Origin: Glandiceps talaboti
Taxonomy: Eukaryota > Hemichordata > Enteropneusta > Spengelidae
Length of the DNA stretch: 64,000 nucleotides
Direction: 5' to 3'
Assembly (NCBI RefSeq): GCF_964340395.1
Contig: NC_135560.1
Span: 2,041,501 to 2,105,500, forward strand
Position 1 is the first letter of the stretch. The number at the start of each line of letters is the position of its first letter. Under the pieces are notes generated by a model, which ran no database searches, was not told the origin of the DNA, and was given only the letters and a program-made list of their open reading frames with translations. This document shows, one piece after another, positions 1 to 11,200 of this stretch. The position numbers and the translations under genes were made by a program.

Positions 1-23
1 GTGAACACTTTGAAACAATTATT

Positions 24-581
24 ATGGGTGACTTTAACATAGATATATTAACTGAAAATAGAAATGGTAAACAATTTATATCACTTTTTAACCTGATTAA
101 CTCACCAACAAGGGAAACAAATAACACGGTTTCTTGCATTGATCATATTTGGACTACAGAACCTGACAGGGTGGTTCAAACTGGGGTATCTTGTATAGGC
201 CTTAGTGACCACTACCCTGCATATGTCATCAGACAAAACTCTATTAATTCTTGCACCCAAACTAAACATACCATTAAATATAGATGTTGTAAGCAATTTG
301 ACCCAGACTCCTTCTGTAAAGATCTAGAGGAAGTCTTGTGGTCCAACATTAATTCAGACAATATCAATGATATGCTTGATACTTGGAATAGTCTTTTTCT
401 TAATATTGTTAACAAGCATGCACCAATCAAAGAAAAAAAGGTTAAATATCCTACAATTCCTGAATGGTGGAATGAAGATATTGACCTATCTATTAAGATT
501 AGGGATAAGTATAAACTCAATAAGTCACATGAAATGTACAAAAAGTGGAGAAATAAAGTTAGATTTGATAAGGACAGCTAA
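24..581 (+). pseudogene. LINE ORF2 fragment: endonuclease C-terminal part
   Basis: This open frame covers the C-terminal part of an apurinic-type endonuclease, which nicks target DNA to prime reverse transcription, and the start of the linker to the polymerase. The motifs MGDFNID (near the start) and LSDHYP (about residue 60) mark the last catalytic blocks of this domain in LINEs. The N-terminal catalytic blocks are missing because the window starts here. The frame ends at a stop just after the segment YKKWRNKV, where the neighbouring +1 frame continues the polymerase homology, so the ORF is broken by a single-base shift. Confidence 0.8.
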
Positions 582-2406
582 ACGTGAATTTTACAATACT
601 AAATTAAATAATTGTACATATGAGTTCTGGAAATTTTTTAAATATCTAGTTCCAAAGCCTAAATCACATAATCCTACATTTCTTACTAAAAATGGTACAG
701 AAATTTCAGACGACAAGGAAATGGGAAATGCTTTTAACAGTTTTTTCACCAATGTAGCAGCCGAATATATCAAAGAAGCAAATCATAATAGTGATGGTAT
801 TACTGACAAATTAAGGGATTTTATATCAAACAATCTGTCAGATGATACCAAATTCGACATACCCCAGTTACATGAATCGGAAATTTTACAGTTTTTACAG
901 AATCTTGAATGCAAAAAGTCAACTGGTTTAGATGATATCAGTGCAAAGTTTTTGAAGATTGGCGCAAGACAAATCACACCAAGTCTCACGACTTTGTTCA
1001 ATTACGCAATAACATCCGGGTCATTTCCCGATCAGTGGAAATCGGCTAAGGTAACACCACTGTTCAAAAAAGGGTTGAGAGATAACATCTCAAACTACAG
1101 ACCGATTTCAGTCTTGCCAATTCTGTCTAAGATATTAGAAAGACATGTCCATATGCATTTTTATAACTTTTTGACTTCCCATAACTTGTTATCAAACAAT
1201 CAATCTGGTTTCCGTAAGTTTCACTCATGTCAAACAGCCCTCACAAATATAACTAACTCCTGGTATCAAGGTATAGATAGAGGAAACCTAATAGGTGTTT
1301 TACTCCTAGATTTCCGTAAGGCTTTTGATCTCGTCAACCATGATATTTTAATACGGAAGTTGAAAATGTACGGCTGTTCGGAGAAGACTTTGCTCTTCTT
1401 TACATCCTACTTACAGAATAGGTCACAATCTATATCGTTTAACGGAATCCTGAGCGACCCCCTTAATGTTTGTGTTGGCGTGCCACAGGGATCGATTTTA
1501 GGGCCGTTGTTTTTTCTACTCTTCATCAACGACCTCCCTCTAATTTCTGAAAGAACAGATATGTACATGTACGCTGACGATACCGCAGCACAGGCTATTA
1601 GTCCTAATGTTTCTGAAATTGAAACCCGACTCAACCATGATGTAAATTTAATCACACAATGGTGTGAAGGTAGTAACATGTGCCTAAATTTGCAGAAAAC
1701 CAAGGTGATGGTTATAGGAACATCGCAGAAAAAAGCGAGGACGAAAAACTGTATCAATGGTACATGTGGCAGTACCAAGCTAGAATGTATCTCAAATGAA
1801 AAGCTTTTAGGTGTAAATATTGATGATACACTGACTTGGGAAAAACAAGTGAACACTGTATGTAGTAAAGTTGCTTTTAAACTTCATCAACTTAAACGTA
1901 TTAGAACTTTTTTAAATCAGAGAGCAAAGATTACTTTTTACAATTGTTTTATACTACCCCACTTTGACTACTGTTCTAACATATGGGGTCATTGTTCAAA
2001 CACGCTTTTACTCCGCATTGAAAGACTTCAGAAAGCTGTTGCAAGAGTGCTTTTAGACACTAATTTTAATACACCTAGTACTGTTTTATTTGAATCTCTT
2101 CAATGGCTTCCTTTCAGAAAACGTATCATTTACAATGAAGCTGTTTTAATGTACAAAGTCCAGAATAGCCTGGCTCCAAATTATCTGAATGATTTTAGAG
2201 GCATTCGAGAAGTGCACACTCGTAACACGCGTGCAGCAGACAGAGATGAACTTTACATCCCAAAACATAGAACACAGTTTTTTAGGAAGAGTTTTTTATA
2301 TAATGGTGTTAAAACCTGGAATGATTTAAGTATTGATATCAAATCATGCTCCACTCTTCAGTCTTTTAAACGTAAATGTAAATGTCATCTTTTAGAAAAC
2401 AGTTAG
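556..2406 (+). pseudogene. LINE ORF2 fragment: reverse transcriptase and C-terminal domain
   Basis: This frame carries a nearly full reverse transcriptase. LDFRKAFD (motif A) is at about 1306-1329, GVPQGSILGP (motif B) follows, and the catalytic YADD (motif C) is at 1570-1581. After the polymerase comes the conserved C-terminal region with LPHFDYCSNIWG and LQWLPFRKR, seen in CR1, L2 and Jockey elements, and the ORF ends at 2406. The frame is open further upstream, to about 367, but homology begins only near 556 because the endonuclease is in another frame. The RT part is long and free of stops, so the insertion looks fairly young. Which clade it belongs to cannot be decided by eye. Confidence 0.85.
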
Positions 2407-2567
2407 TTTAGTAGTCGCCTGGCTGTTCTTCTGGCTTTTACCATTTTACTCACCCTTGTATTTGTTTTAATGGTTTAGTATTTTTAATGTATATATTGTA
2501 TATTTTTATCTCGACACTGTGTGAGAAGAGCCTTTGGCTCAACAGTCTATCGAGTTTAAATAAAGTC

Positions 2568-2592
2568 TAATAATAATAATAATAATAATAAG
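2568..2592. repeat. (TAA)n tail of the LINE
   Basis: Eight or so TAA units directly follow the LINE 3' UTR. Such short microsatellite tails are how many CR1/L2/Jockey LINEs end, so I place the element's 3' boundary here. Confidence 0.75.
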
Positions 2593-3759
2593 TCATATAT
2601 TACATTTATGATTCTGTCAGTAGGATAGCAAACTTTCACATCGAAATATCGCGTAGCATTGAGTGGTCTGTTGATTTATGCGAGACTATTGAATTCGGGC
2701 AGATTCACACGTTGGAAAGTTGTTTCCATGACAATAGAGTAATATTTACCAGAGGCTATGATCGAACAATGGGAGAAGGCTTAATTGTTACCAATCTGTT
2801 CTTACTTGTCTGTGGTTTAACTTGTCTGTGGTTAAACAGTTGTTTAGCAGAGCTATAGAAAAAAAATTGGTCCACAACAAAAAACGAAAAGAATGATTCC
2901 ATGTAATCCTTATTACAACACTTATACATACACAGGATACATATAGTACAGGAAGGGGGGGGGGGGGTGAAATACTAACATTTGTCAACTATTACTGGGG
3001 GACTGCTCTCTTTCACTGAGAGGGGACCGTCACAACTGCTACCCAACTTTAGAATATTAAGTTAGTTTGGTGTGGACATGGGTAAGTCTCCCTTTATACC
3101 TCCATAGTTTGGACAGTGTAGATATGTGGAGCTTTTTGCAGGACGGAGAAGGAAATTATAAGAATCAAGTCCCGATTTACTCCGTTTGAAAGCAGACTAA
3201 ACTATATAAAACAGGGGTATAATCTTTTAGGGGAAAAATCAAAATTTAATTCTGTCAAACATGGATAGCAAATATAGCATGATTGTGAACAATATGTGTG
3301 TAATCATATACTTCCTGGTGCACGTATATTGGCGTGTAATATGATAAAGTCATGTCTGATGTCCAGTGTTGAGTACAGTGATACCCGTACCCAGGAGTGA
3401 TACACGCCTCTCTCGAACCACAGGCTGCACAGCATTTTTCAATTGACTTCCTGTCAGGTACATCATAGGCTAGCTTTATAAGCCCGTGGCTTTTGTTGGA
3501 TGATCTTTACAGTGCAGTATTGTATAATCTTAGCACACATGCTTGTCGGGCAACATTATCACGATCATCCAAGGAACAGCGGAAAAACAAAACTACGTAC
3601 AAATGGTTCAAACTTCAAAGCTTGCTACATTACAGACACCACCTTCCCTGACCGTCCTTCCCAGCCCTGGCATTCTCGATCCACCCGCGGCCCGGACCAC
3701 AATTCATAAATTTCTTCGCGAAATATGCAAGTTCGGCTTGCAACCGTTTGCCTACTTAC
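2593..3759. other. Non-coding stretch, no recognised gene
   Basis: Apart from a G homopolymer at about 2957-2967, I see no motif, repeat or convincing coding pattern here. The open frames between 3500 and 3710 have no recognisable domain and lie directly next to the candidate first exon on the opposite strand. Confidence 0.5.
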
Positions 3760-3780
3760 CTGTGTCGGCGGGGCATCCAT
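3760..3780 (-). CDS. Possible first coding exon of an unidentified minus-strand gene
   Basis: On the minus strand an ATG at 3780 opens the short peptide MDAPPTQ and is followed directly by a perfect donor, CAG|GTAAGT. The surrounding 3700-3960 segment has more CpG than its neighbourhood and contains GAGGGCGCTGTGACC, which looks like promoter DNA rather than repeat. An in-frame upstream ATG could add about ten residues. The remaining exons would lie to the left, beyond the LINE and outside the window. The call rests only on the start codon plus donor, so it is tentative, and I have no idea of the product. Confidence 0.3.
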
Positions 3781-3949
3781 TTTGATATGGTAAATCTCCA
3801 ACAATATCAAATTTGACCGAATTCAAATGCCGTATTTCTGTTGATTATATTCCTATTCACATGACCACTTCATGACCTACTATCGGAACCTTTGACCCAT
3901 ATTGGTCACAGCGCCCTCAAGTTCGCATATATTTTTATTTATTTGTTTA

Positions 3950-4451
3950 GGGGAGAACCATTTGATTTCTCGGGGGGGGGGGGGGGGTATGGCAGCAATT
4001 TTTTTCCCAGCCATGTGACAGCGAATTTTTTTCTATTGTCATTCCTGCATCAAATTGTTATTTCCCTATGCAGAAGCAATGCAATTTTTTTTCTCGTTAC
4101 CAATTTTGTAACATGCAGTTCATAACTATACCTACATACCTGACCCCCCCCCAAAAGTTTTTGTGAAAGTAGCCTTTTATCATAAATGCTGGGGGAAAAA
4201 CTGGGCTTGCTCACAAACATTGAAAATATGAGCTCCGCCTTAGGTGCACTGCCAGAGAAAATGAGAGAATCGGATTCCCAAATTTTGCTGATTTCAGCAC
4301 ATCGCAATAATTTTTTTTTAATTCTGTCTATTGGAACAATTTTTCTTTTCTCAAGCCATTACGAGATCAATTAATTTTTCTCCTTCACCTGTTGACAAAT
4401 TTTTTCCCCCAAGATCCTCCATCCCCTCCCAAAAAACAAATGGTTCTCCCC
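3950..4451. mobile_element. MITE with GGGGAGAACCATTTG inverted ends and TTA target duplication
   Basis: The two ends are inverted copies of GGGGAGAACCATTTG. Each end is flanked by TTA (3947-3949 and 4452-4454), which fits a 3-bp target duplication of the PIF/Harbinger kind. G-rich homopolymers follow the left end. The 502-bp interior has no transposase, so the element is non-autonomous. Confidence 0.6.
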
Positions 4452-4478
4452 TTACAGCTAGTAATAGAGTTATGCTAA

Positions 4479-4655
4479 GGGGAGAACCATTTGATTTCGG
4501 GGGGGGGGAGCAGGAGGAAATAGGTATGGCAGCATATTTTTTTCCTATCAATGTGACAGCAAATTTGTTTTTCTATTGTCAGTCCTGCATCAAATTACAT
4601 TTTCCATATGCAGAAGCAATGCAAATTGTTTTTTCTCAGTTATCAATTTTGTAAT
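4479..4655 (+). mobile_element. Second, partial copy of the GGGGAGAACC MITE
   Basis: The sequence from GGGGAGAACCATTTG onward closely repeats the left part of the 3950-4451 element, including the G run, the CCTGCATCAAATT segment and the GCAGAAGCAATGCAA segment. No right inverted end is seen, so it is a truncated or adjacent copy in the same orientation. Confidence 0.6.
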
Positions 4656-4816
4656 GTGTTAATGAATTATTTGCATAATTAATTATTTTTATATTTATTA
4701 CATAAAATGCAAATACATCTACAAACACTAAATAAAAACATTGATGTTTTCTGTCCTTATAAAAGTTGGAGGTTCATTCCACAATCTGGTTGCCTCATAA
4801 GAACAGGATAAAATAT

Positions 4817-5395
4817 GACTGGAGATCTAGTCAACACTTGATATGCTGATGACTGGAGATCTAGTCAACACTTGATATGCTGATGACTGGAGATCTAGTC
4901 AACACTTGATATGCTGATGACTGGAGATCTAGTCAACACTTGATATGCTGATGACTGGAGATCTCGTCAATACTTGATATGCTGATGACTGGAGATCTAG
5001 TCAACACTTGATATGCTGATGACTGGAGATCTAGTCAACACTTGATATGCTGATGACTGGAGATCTCGTCAACACTTGATATGCTGATGACTGGAGATCT
5101 CGTCAACACTTGATATGCTGATGACTGGAGATCTAGTCAACACTTGATATGCTGATGACTAGAGATCTAGTCAACACTTGATATGCTGATGACTGGAGAT
5201 CTAGTCAACACTTGATATGCTGATGACTGGAGATCTCGTCAACACTTGATATGCTGATGACTGGAGATCTAGTCAACACTTGATATGCTGATGACTAGAG
5301 ATCTAGTCAACACTTGATATGCTGATGACTGGAGATCTAGTCAACACTTGATATGCTGATGACTGGAGATCTAGTCAATACTTGATATGCTGATG
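4817..5395. repeat. Minisatellite, 34-bp unit, about 17 copies
   Basis: A nearly perfect tandem repeat with a 34-bp period; each unit holds the imperfect palindrome GACTGGAGATCTAGTC. Copies differ by single bases (CTAG/CTCG, GGAG/AGAG). It lies about 2.7 kb beyond the NARS1 stop codon and is unrelated to the other 34-bp array at 17-22 kb. Confidence 0.97.
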
Positions 5396-5599
5396 CAAAT
5401 ATTCATAGATGGTCCTGCTCTTCTTCTGTTTGAGCCAACTGCAGCAATTCAACACTGGTTAAATGAACTATTGAATATTGGAGAATAATAATCATGAAAT
5501 ATTCTGGGTAAGTAGGTTTGCCATTCTGGCAAGTGGAAATTGTAGTTCACCTGCCCGAAGTGCAAGTACTCACAAAAGTTAACTTTGAGCCCTGAGAAT

Positions 5600-6045
5600 G
5601 CATACTTGAATTTCAATATCATTTAGTACATACATTAACCATAACAAAGGGGATATGTCCTGTAAAATTTGTTGCTACAGCTTACAGTATTAATGAAAAA
5701 TTTGCATAATTAATGATTTTAGGTAACTAGACTGTATCTTAAAAATGCAAGCTTCAAATCTCATATAATATGGTACATCAACCATAATAATATGCACCTG
5801 TCCTATGAAGTTTGTTGCACAACTTATACCTTTAATAAGTATTTTGAATAATGAACGATATTCAGTAATTAAGCAGCATCATGCACTCTTCAAATTCTGT
5901 ATAATTTGGCACATACATTAACCTAAGAAAGCAAGCTTGTCCAAAAAAGCCTGTTACCATAGTTTTCTTTTTAAGTTTAATGGGTTATTTGCATAAATTA
6001 GTGACTCCCTTACTGGAGGCATTTACTTCAAATCTGGTTGTGATT
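5600..6045 (-). mobile_element. Inverted copy of the core-repeat (pearl/HINE-like) element
   Basis: Divergent units of about 130 bp carrying TTTGCATAATTAATGATTTT, CATACATTAACC and a CTATGAAGTTTGTTGC-type segment. They match the reverse complement of the 22.5-23.6 kb element. The right edge (about 6005-6045, ACTCCCTTACTGGAGGC and AAATCTGGTTG) matches the left edge of that element, so this is the same family in the opposite orientation, without the microsatellite and hairpin end. Confidence 0.6.
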
Positions 6046-7542
6046 TTACTTTTAGTTGGGACTTCACTTTCACTTTCAGACATTCTATATTATATGTAAA
6101 ATTAACTTTCAGAAGTCATCAAAGTCGACTCTAAAGTCGCCAAAGTTGATTTAATTCTGAAGTCGCCAAAGTTACTTTATGCAATTCTGGATGTTTCACT
6201 ATATTTGAAGAAACTGACAACATTGCAATGAGAGGTGAATATGAAGAGCTTACTTTACCTTTAAATTTATAAAAAATTATTTCCACTCTATGAAGTTGAT
6301 TAATTACACAAATTATTGCCTGAAAGTACAAATGCCAAGAAGGGACTTCAGACTTCAGGAAGTCCCTTCTTGGCTTTTGTAGTTTTGACCTTACGAGAGG
6401 CACTCAGTTTAAAACTGGTTGTTTGATGTTCTGACATTACCTCTACTCCTCTGGCGATACATATTTACCTTGTACTAAAATTGATGTCATCATGGGCAGT
6501 GTTGCTGGTTCCCTAAATCAGGATGGATGGATGGATGGATGTAACTGATAGCAATTCTCAGTACTTGCAATAGCATTTTACCTCATGCTGCAGGGTCACA
6601 ATCGGTTGGTACAAAACACAGGTACAGACAAGGTACAGGCCAGGTCAGGAATAGACTGAATATTTGGTGCAATATAACATATTTTGTGTGTGATATTGAT
6701 CAATTGACTCGTTGAGTTTTGTGGTGATATAAAACTTTTTCCTTCTTTCCCTGGCTACTTTGCTCTCTTTCAGTTGTATATAATTCTCTCTTTATTGACT
6801 AAATAAAGATACCTTTTCATTCTTCTCCTCTTATCTAAATCAAAACACTCCTAAATCTCATAATTAGCATGGGTCAGTTACCACAAAGATTTGTTTAAAG
6901 TCTAATCTTCAGACAAACAGTCAATCATGCACACACTAGTAGGAAGTAGTTAATGCATCAATGAGTGTGATAATCTCCCAGATAAGAAATAAAGCAAACT
7001 GATAATGTAAGTGATCTTTGGTCAATTATAAGATTAGGGGTGTTTTAATTCAGATAAGACAAGAGTGGACAAGGTGTCTTTATTTAGTCAATAAAGTGAG
7101 AATATACCATGGACCCTACACAAAATGGAATTACATACAGCTGAAAGAGAGAAAAGTAGCCAAGGAAAGAAGAAAAAAAGTTTTATATTACCACAAAACT
7201 CAAGGAGTCAACTGATCAATATCACACACAAAACTGATATTGCACCACAAAAAATTATCATTCAATCGGTCAATCATTCAACCAAATAATGAATGAATGA
7301 ATGAATGAATGAACCAATCGATCAATCAATCAATTACATGCTCGCTAGCTCGTGATTAAACATAACTTTTTAGGTGTGTGTGGAGGGATGGGTGGGGCGG
7401 GGTTGGGGGGTGTTATTGTTGTTGGTTCTTGGGTTGTACTGACAAGGGCAAACACAGATGTGGCATATACTGTTGAATGTAATGATCACATTTTGAAATA
7501 ATTTGTATTATCAAAAACATTACAAAAAATAATCAACACAAG
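6046..7542. other. Non-coding stretch with simple repeats
   Basis: No gene recognised. It contains a strong hairpin (6334-6374), a (GGAT)n run at about 6521-6541, an (AATG)n run at 7288-7312 followed by ATCA repeats to about 7335, and a G-rich stretch near 7380-7411. It lies 3' of NARS1. Confidence 0.55.
6334..6374. repeat. Perfect 16-bp stem hairpin
   Basis: GCCAAGAAGGGACTTC is followed, after a 9-base loop, by its exact reverse complement. It may be the terminal hairpin of a decayed mobile element or a stem-loop RNA; the sequence alone does not decide. Confidence 0.6.
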
Positions 7543-7657
7543 AATTAGGTTTGATGTCTTTATTCAGTGTCCTACAGAGAAATTAGGTTTGATGTCTTTA
7601 TTCAGTGTCCTACAGAGAAATTAGGTTTGATGTCTTTATTCAGTGTCCTACAGAGAA
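7543..7657 (-). promoter_or_regulatory. 38-bp triplication carrying the likely NARS1 poly(A) signal
   Basis: Three near-identical 38-bp units each contain GAATAAAGAC on the minus strand, placing AATAAA at 7559-7564, 7597-7602 and 7635-7640. They lie about 470-550 bases beyond the NARS1 stop codon, a plausible 3' UTR length. That these are the signals used is inference. Confidence 0.5.
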
Positions 7658-8107
7658 ATTCATCCAAAGATATTAAGGAAGCACAATGTAATATTTTTAT
7701 CACACTGTCAGGTTTTTTCAGTGACTGTTGAGCTAAGCTGCATTCATTTTGTTGAATAAAATGTTCAATAAAATACAACTACATAATTCTATAATACTAC
7801 TATGGTTACATACAAACCATAGATGTATTGACAGCTGTGTATTCAACACTAAGTCATCATGTATCACAGTTTTAATCATAAACTAGGAAGTTGAACAAAT
7901 CAATTGGATGCCTAGATTTGAACATTGGCCAATAATAGACGAGTTAGTAGAAAATAGTCTAAAATATCAAGATAGTAAGTAAGTGCTTCAGTGATTGGTC
8001 TGAATGGGATTTGACTGCATTGCATAATTTGCTTATACAATCAGTAAACTGTAACACCGATTGGCTGAGACTTATTCTGTAATCAGTCAATCATTCATGT
8101 GCATAGT

Positions 8108-8239
8108 TTATGGTTTACACCTTTCAGTAAAACGTGGATAGAAGCAGACATCTCTTATATGTGGCCGGTTTAGTAACCATGTCAAGAAACGTTCTAATCC
8201 TAGTCCATAACCACCATGTGGACAAGAACCATATTTTCT
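8108..8239 (-). CDS. NARS1: NARS1 exon 20 (motif 3, stop codon)
   Basis: Residues 514-556 and the TAA at 8108-8110. Contains [16 protein letters not shown], class II motif 3 with its invariant arginine, and the C-terminal [15 protein letters not shown]. Acceptor TTTTACAG. Confidence 0.98.
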   Translation of the reverse strand, partial: RKYGSCPHGGYGLGLERFLTWLLNRPHIRDVCFYPRFTERCKP

Positions 8240-11200
8240 CTGTAAAACAAACACAGATAGATTATGTAGACACAGTATACAGAATACAATTCACTATCTC
8301 TTTATTCTTTTGTTACAAATTGTCACAGTTTCACAATGTTAGTTTGGCTTCATCTGTTACAGGTTTAGACCCTGGAATTTGTCATTATCTACACATATGT
8401 GATCAAATGAAGTACTGCATGGGGATGGGTAGCAAGTTCCATATCAGCACTAATATAATGCGTACACAACAGAATACAGTACTAATATGCCTACACGACA
8501 GAATACAGTACTAATATCATGCATACATGACAGAATACAGTACTAATATAATGCATACACGACAGAATACAGTACTAACATGCCTACACGACAGAATACA
8601 GTACTGATATCATGTAAACATGACAGAATACAGTACTAATATAATGCATACACGACAGAATACAGTACTAACATGCCTACACGACAGAATACAGTACTAA
8701 TATACACTCATGACAGAATACAGTACTAATATCATGTGTACATGACAGAATACAGTACTAATATGCATACACAACAGAATACAGTACTAACATGCCTACA
8801 CAACAGAATACAGTACTAATATCATGTGTACATGACAGAATACAGTACTAATATCACATGTACATGGGAGAACACAGTACTAATATGCATACAAGACTGA
8901 ATACAGTACTAATGTCATGCGTACATGGCAGAATACAGTACTAATATCATGCATACACGACAGAAAACTACTAATATCATGCGTACATGACAGAATACAG
9001 TACTAATATCACATGTACACGGGAGAATAGTTTTAATATGCATACAAGACTGAATACAGTACTAATGTCATGTGTACATGGCAGAATACAGTACTAATAT
9101 ACATACACAACAGAATACAGTACTTATATCACGCATACATGACAGAATACAGTACTAATGTTGTGCTTACATGACAAACAGTACTGCCATGTGTACATAA
9201 CAAAATACAGTACTAATATGCATACATGGCAGAATACAGTAATACAGTACTATTATCATGCTGACATGACAATAAAGTACTAATATAATGCATACATGAC
9301 AGAATACAGTACTGACACCATGCATACACAGGAGAATACAGTACTAATATCATGCGTACATGACAGAATACAGTATACTGTCACGCGTACATGACAGAAT
9401 ACAGTACTAATGTCATGCATACATGACAATGCAGTACTAATGTCATGCATACATGGCAGAATGTAGTACTAATATCATGCATACAGTACGAATATCATAT
9501 GTACATGACAAACAGTACTGCCATGTGTACATGACAGAATACAGTACTAATATGCGTATATGACACTACAGTACTAATATGTGTACATGACAGATTACAC
9601 AGCTAATATCATGTGTACATAACAATACAGTACAAAAGTCTAGTATCACTTGTACATGAAAAAGCCCAGTACTTGCATTCTTTACATAACAATTATAGAC
9701 TTTGACATTTGAACCAACCTGATCTGTATACCAGTAATATGGTGTTGGGTCTAGACCAGCATTTTTGTATGCTTCAAGAAGTTCATCATTATCCCACATT
9801 CTCATAGACCCTCCAACAATTTCTCCTACATTTGGCATCAGTAGATCAACCTGGATAAACAATAAAAACAGTTAACTTGCTGTATATATAACTTGGGGGT
9901 GGGGTTGCTAGTGTTGTTTGCAGGAGGATCATTTAAATTCAAATACAATAATGTAAAACAATCTACTGTATGAACTACAGTCTGAATTCTGTCCTAAAAA
10001 TTCATGAAACACCTAGAAGTTATCAAGCAGGAGTCGGATTAACAGTTTGTTAGCTCAGGGCTATAGTTATACAGATATGGTTATACTTGAACTTCAGAAG
10101 GCACTGTAGGCATTGAACTACAGAAGGCATTGTAAGCACTGTAGGCATTGTAAGCACTGTAGGCATTGTAAGCACTGTAGGCATTGTAAGCACTGTAGGC
10201 ATTGTAAGCACTGTAGGCATTGTAAGCACTGTAGGCATTGTAAGCACTGTAGGCATTGAACTACTGTAGGCATTGTAAGCACTGTAGGCATTGTAAGCAC
10301 TGTAGGCATTGAACTACTGTAGGCATTGTAAGCACTGTAGGCATTGTAAGCACTGTAGGCATTGTAAGCACTGTAGGCATTGTAAGCACTGTAGGCATTG
10401 AACTACTGTAGGCATTGTAAGCACTGTAGGCATTGTAAGCACTGTAGGCATTGTAAGCACTGTAGGCATTGTAAGCACTGTAGGCATTGTAAGCACTGTA
10501 GGCATTGTAAGCACTGTAGGCATTGAACTACTGTAGGCATTGTAAGCACTGTAGGCATTGAACTACTGTAGGCATTGAACTACTGTTGGCATTGTAAGCA
10601 CTGTAGGCATTGAACTACTGTAGGCATTGTAAGCACTGTAGGCATTGAACTACTGTAGGCATTGTAAGCACTGTAGGCACTGTAAGCACTGTAGGCATTG
10701 TAAGCACTGTAGGCACTGTAAGCACTGTAGGCATTGTAAGCACTGTAGGCACTGTAAGCACTGTAGGCATTGTAAGCACTGTAGGCACTGTAAGCACTGT
10801 AGGCATTGTAAGCACTGTAGGCATTGTAAGCACTGTAGGCATTGTAAGCACTGTAGGCATTGAACTACTGTAGGCATTGAACTACTGTAGGCACTGTAAG
10901 CACTGTAGGCATTGTAAGCACTGTAGGCATTGAACTACTGTAGGCATTGTAAGCACTGTAGGCATTGTAAGCACTGTAGGCATTGTAAGCACTGTAGGCA
11001 TTGAACTACTGTAGGCATTGAACTACTGTTGGCATTGAACTACTGTTGGCATTGTAAGCACTGTAGGCATTGAACTACTGTTGGCATTGTAAGCACTGTA
11101 GGCATTGAACTACTGTAGGCACTGTAAGCACTGTAGGCATTAAACTACTGTAGGCATTGAACTACTGTAGGCATTGAACTACTGTTGGCATTGAACTACT

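Larger units (their letters stand above)
1..2592 (+). mobile_element. 5'-truncated CR1/L2-like non-LTR retrotransposon (LINE)
   Basis: The window opens inside the endonuclease part of a LINE and runs through reverse transcriptase, the C-terminal region, a short 3' UTR and a (TAA)n tail. Visible motifs are MGDFNID and LSDHYP of the AP-endonuclease fold, LDFRKAFD, GVPQGSILGP and the catalytic YADD of the polymerase. The C-terminal stretch around LQWLPFRKRIIYNEAVL is typical of the Jockey/CR1/L2 group. An AATAAA occurs about 30 bases before the (TAA)n tail. The two open frames are offset by one base near 560-575, so the copy is dead or carries a sequence error. The 5' end lies outside the window. 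Confidence 0.9.
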
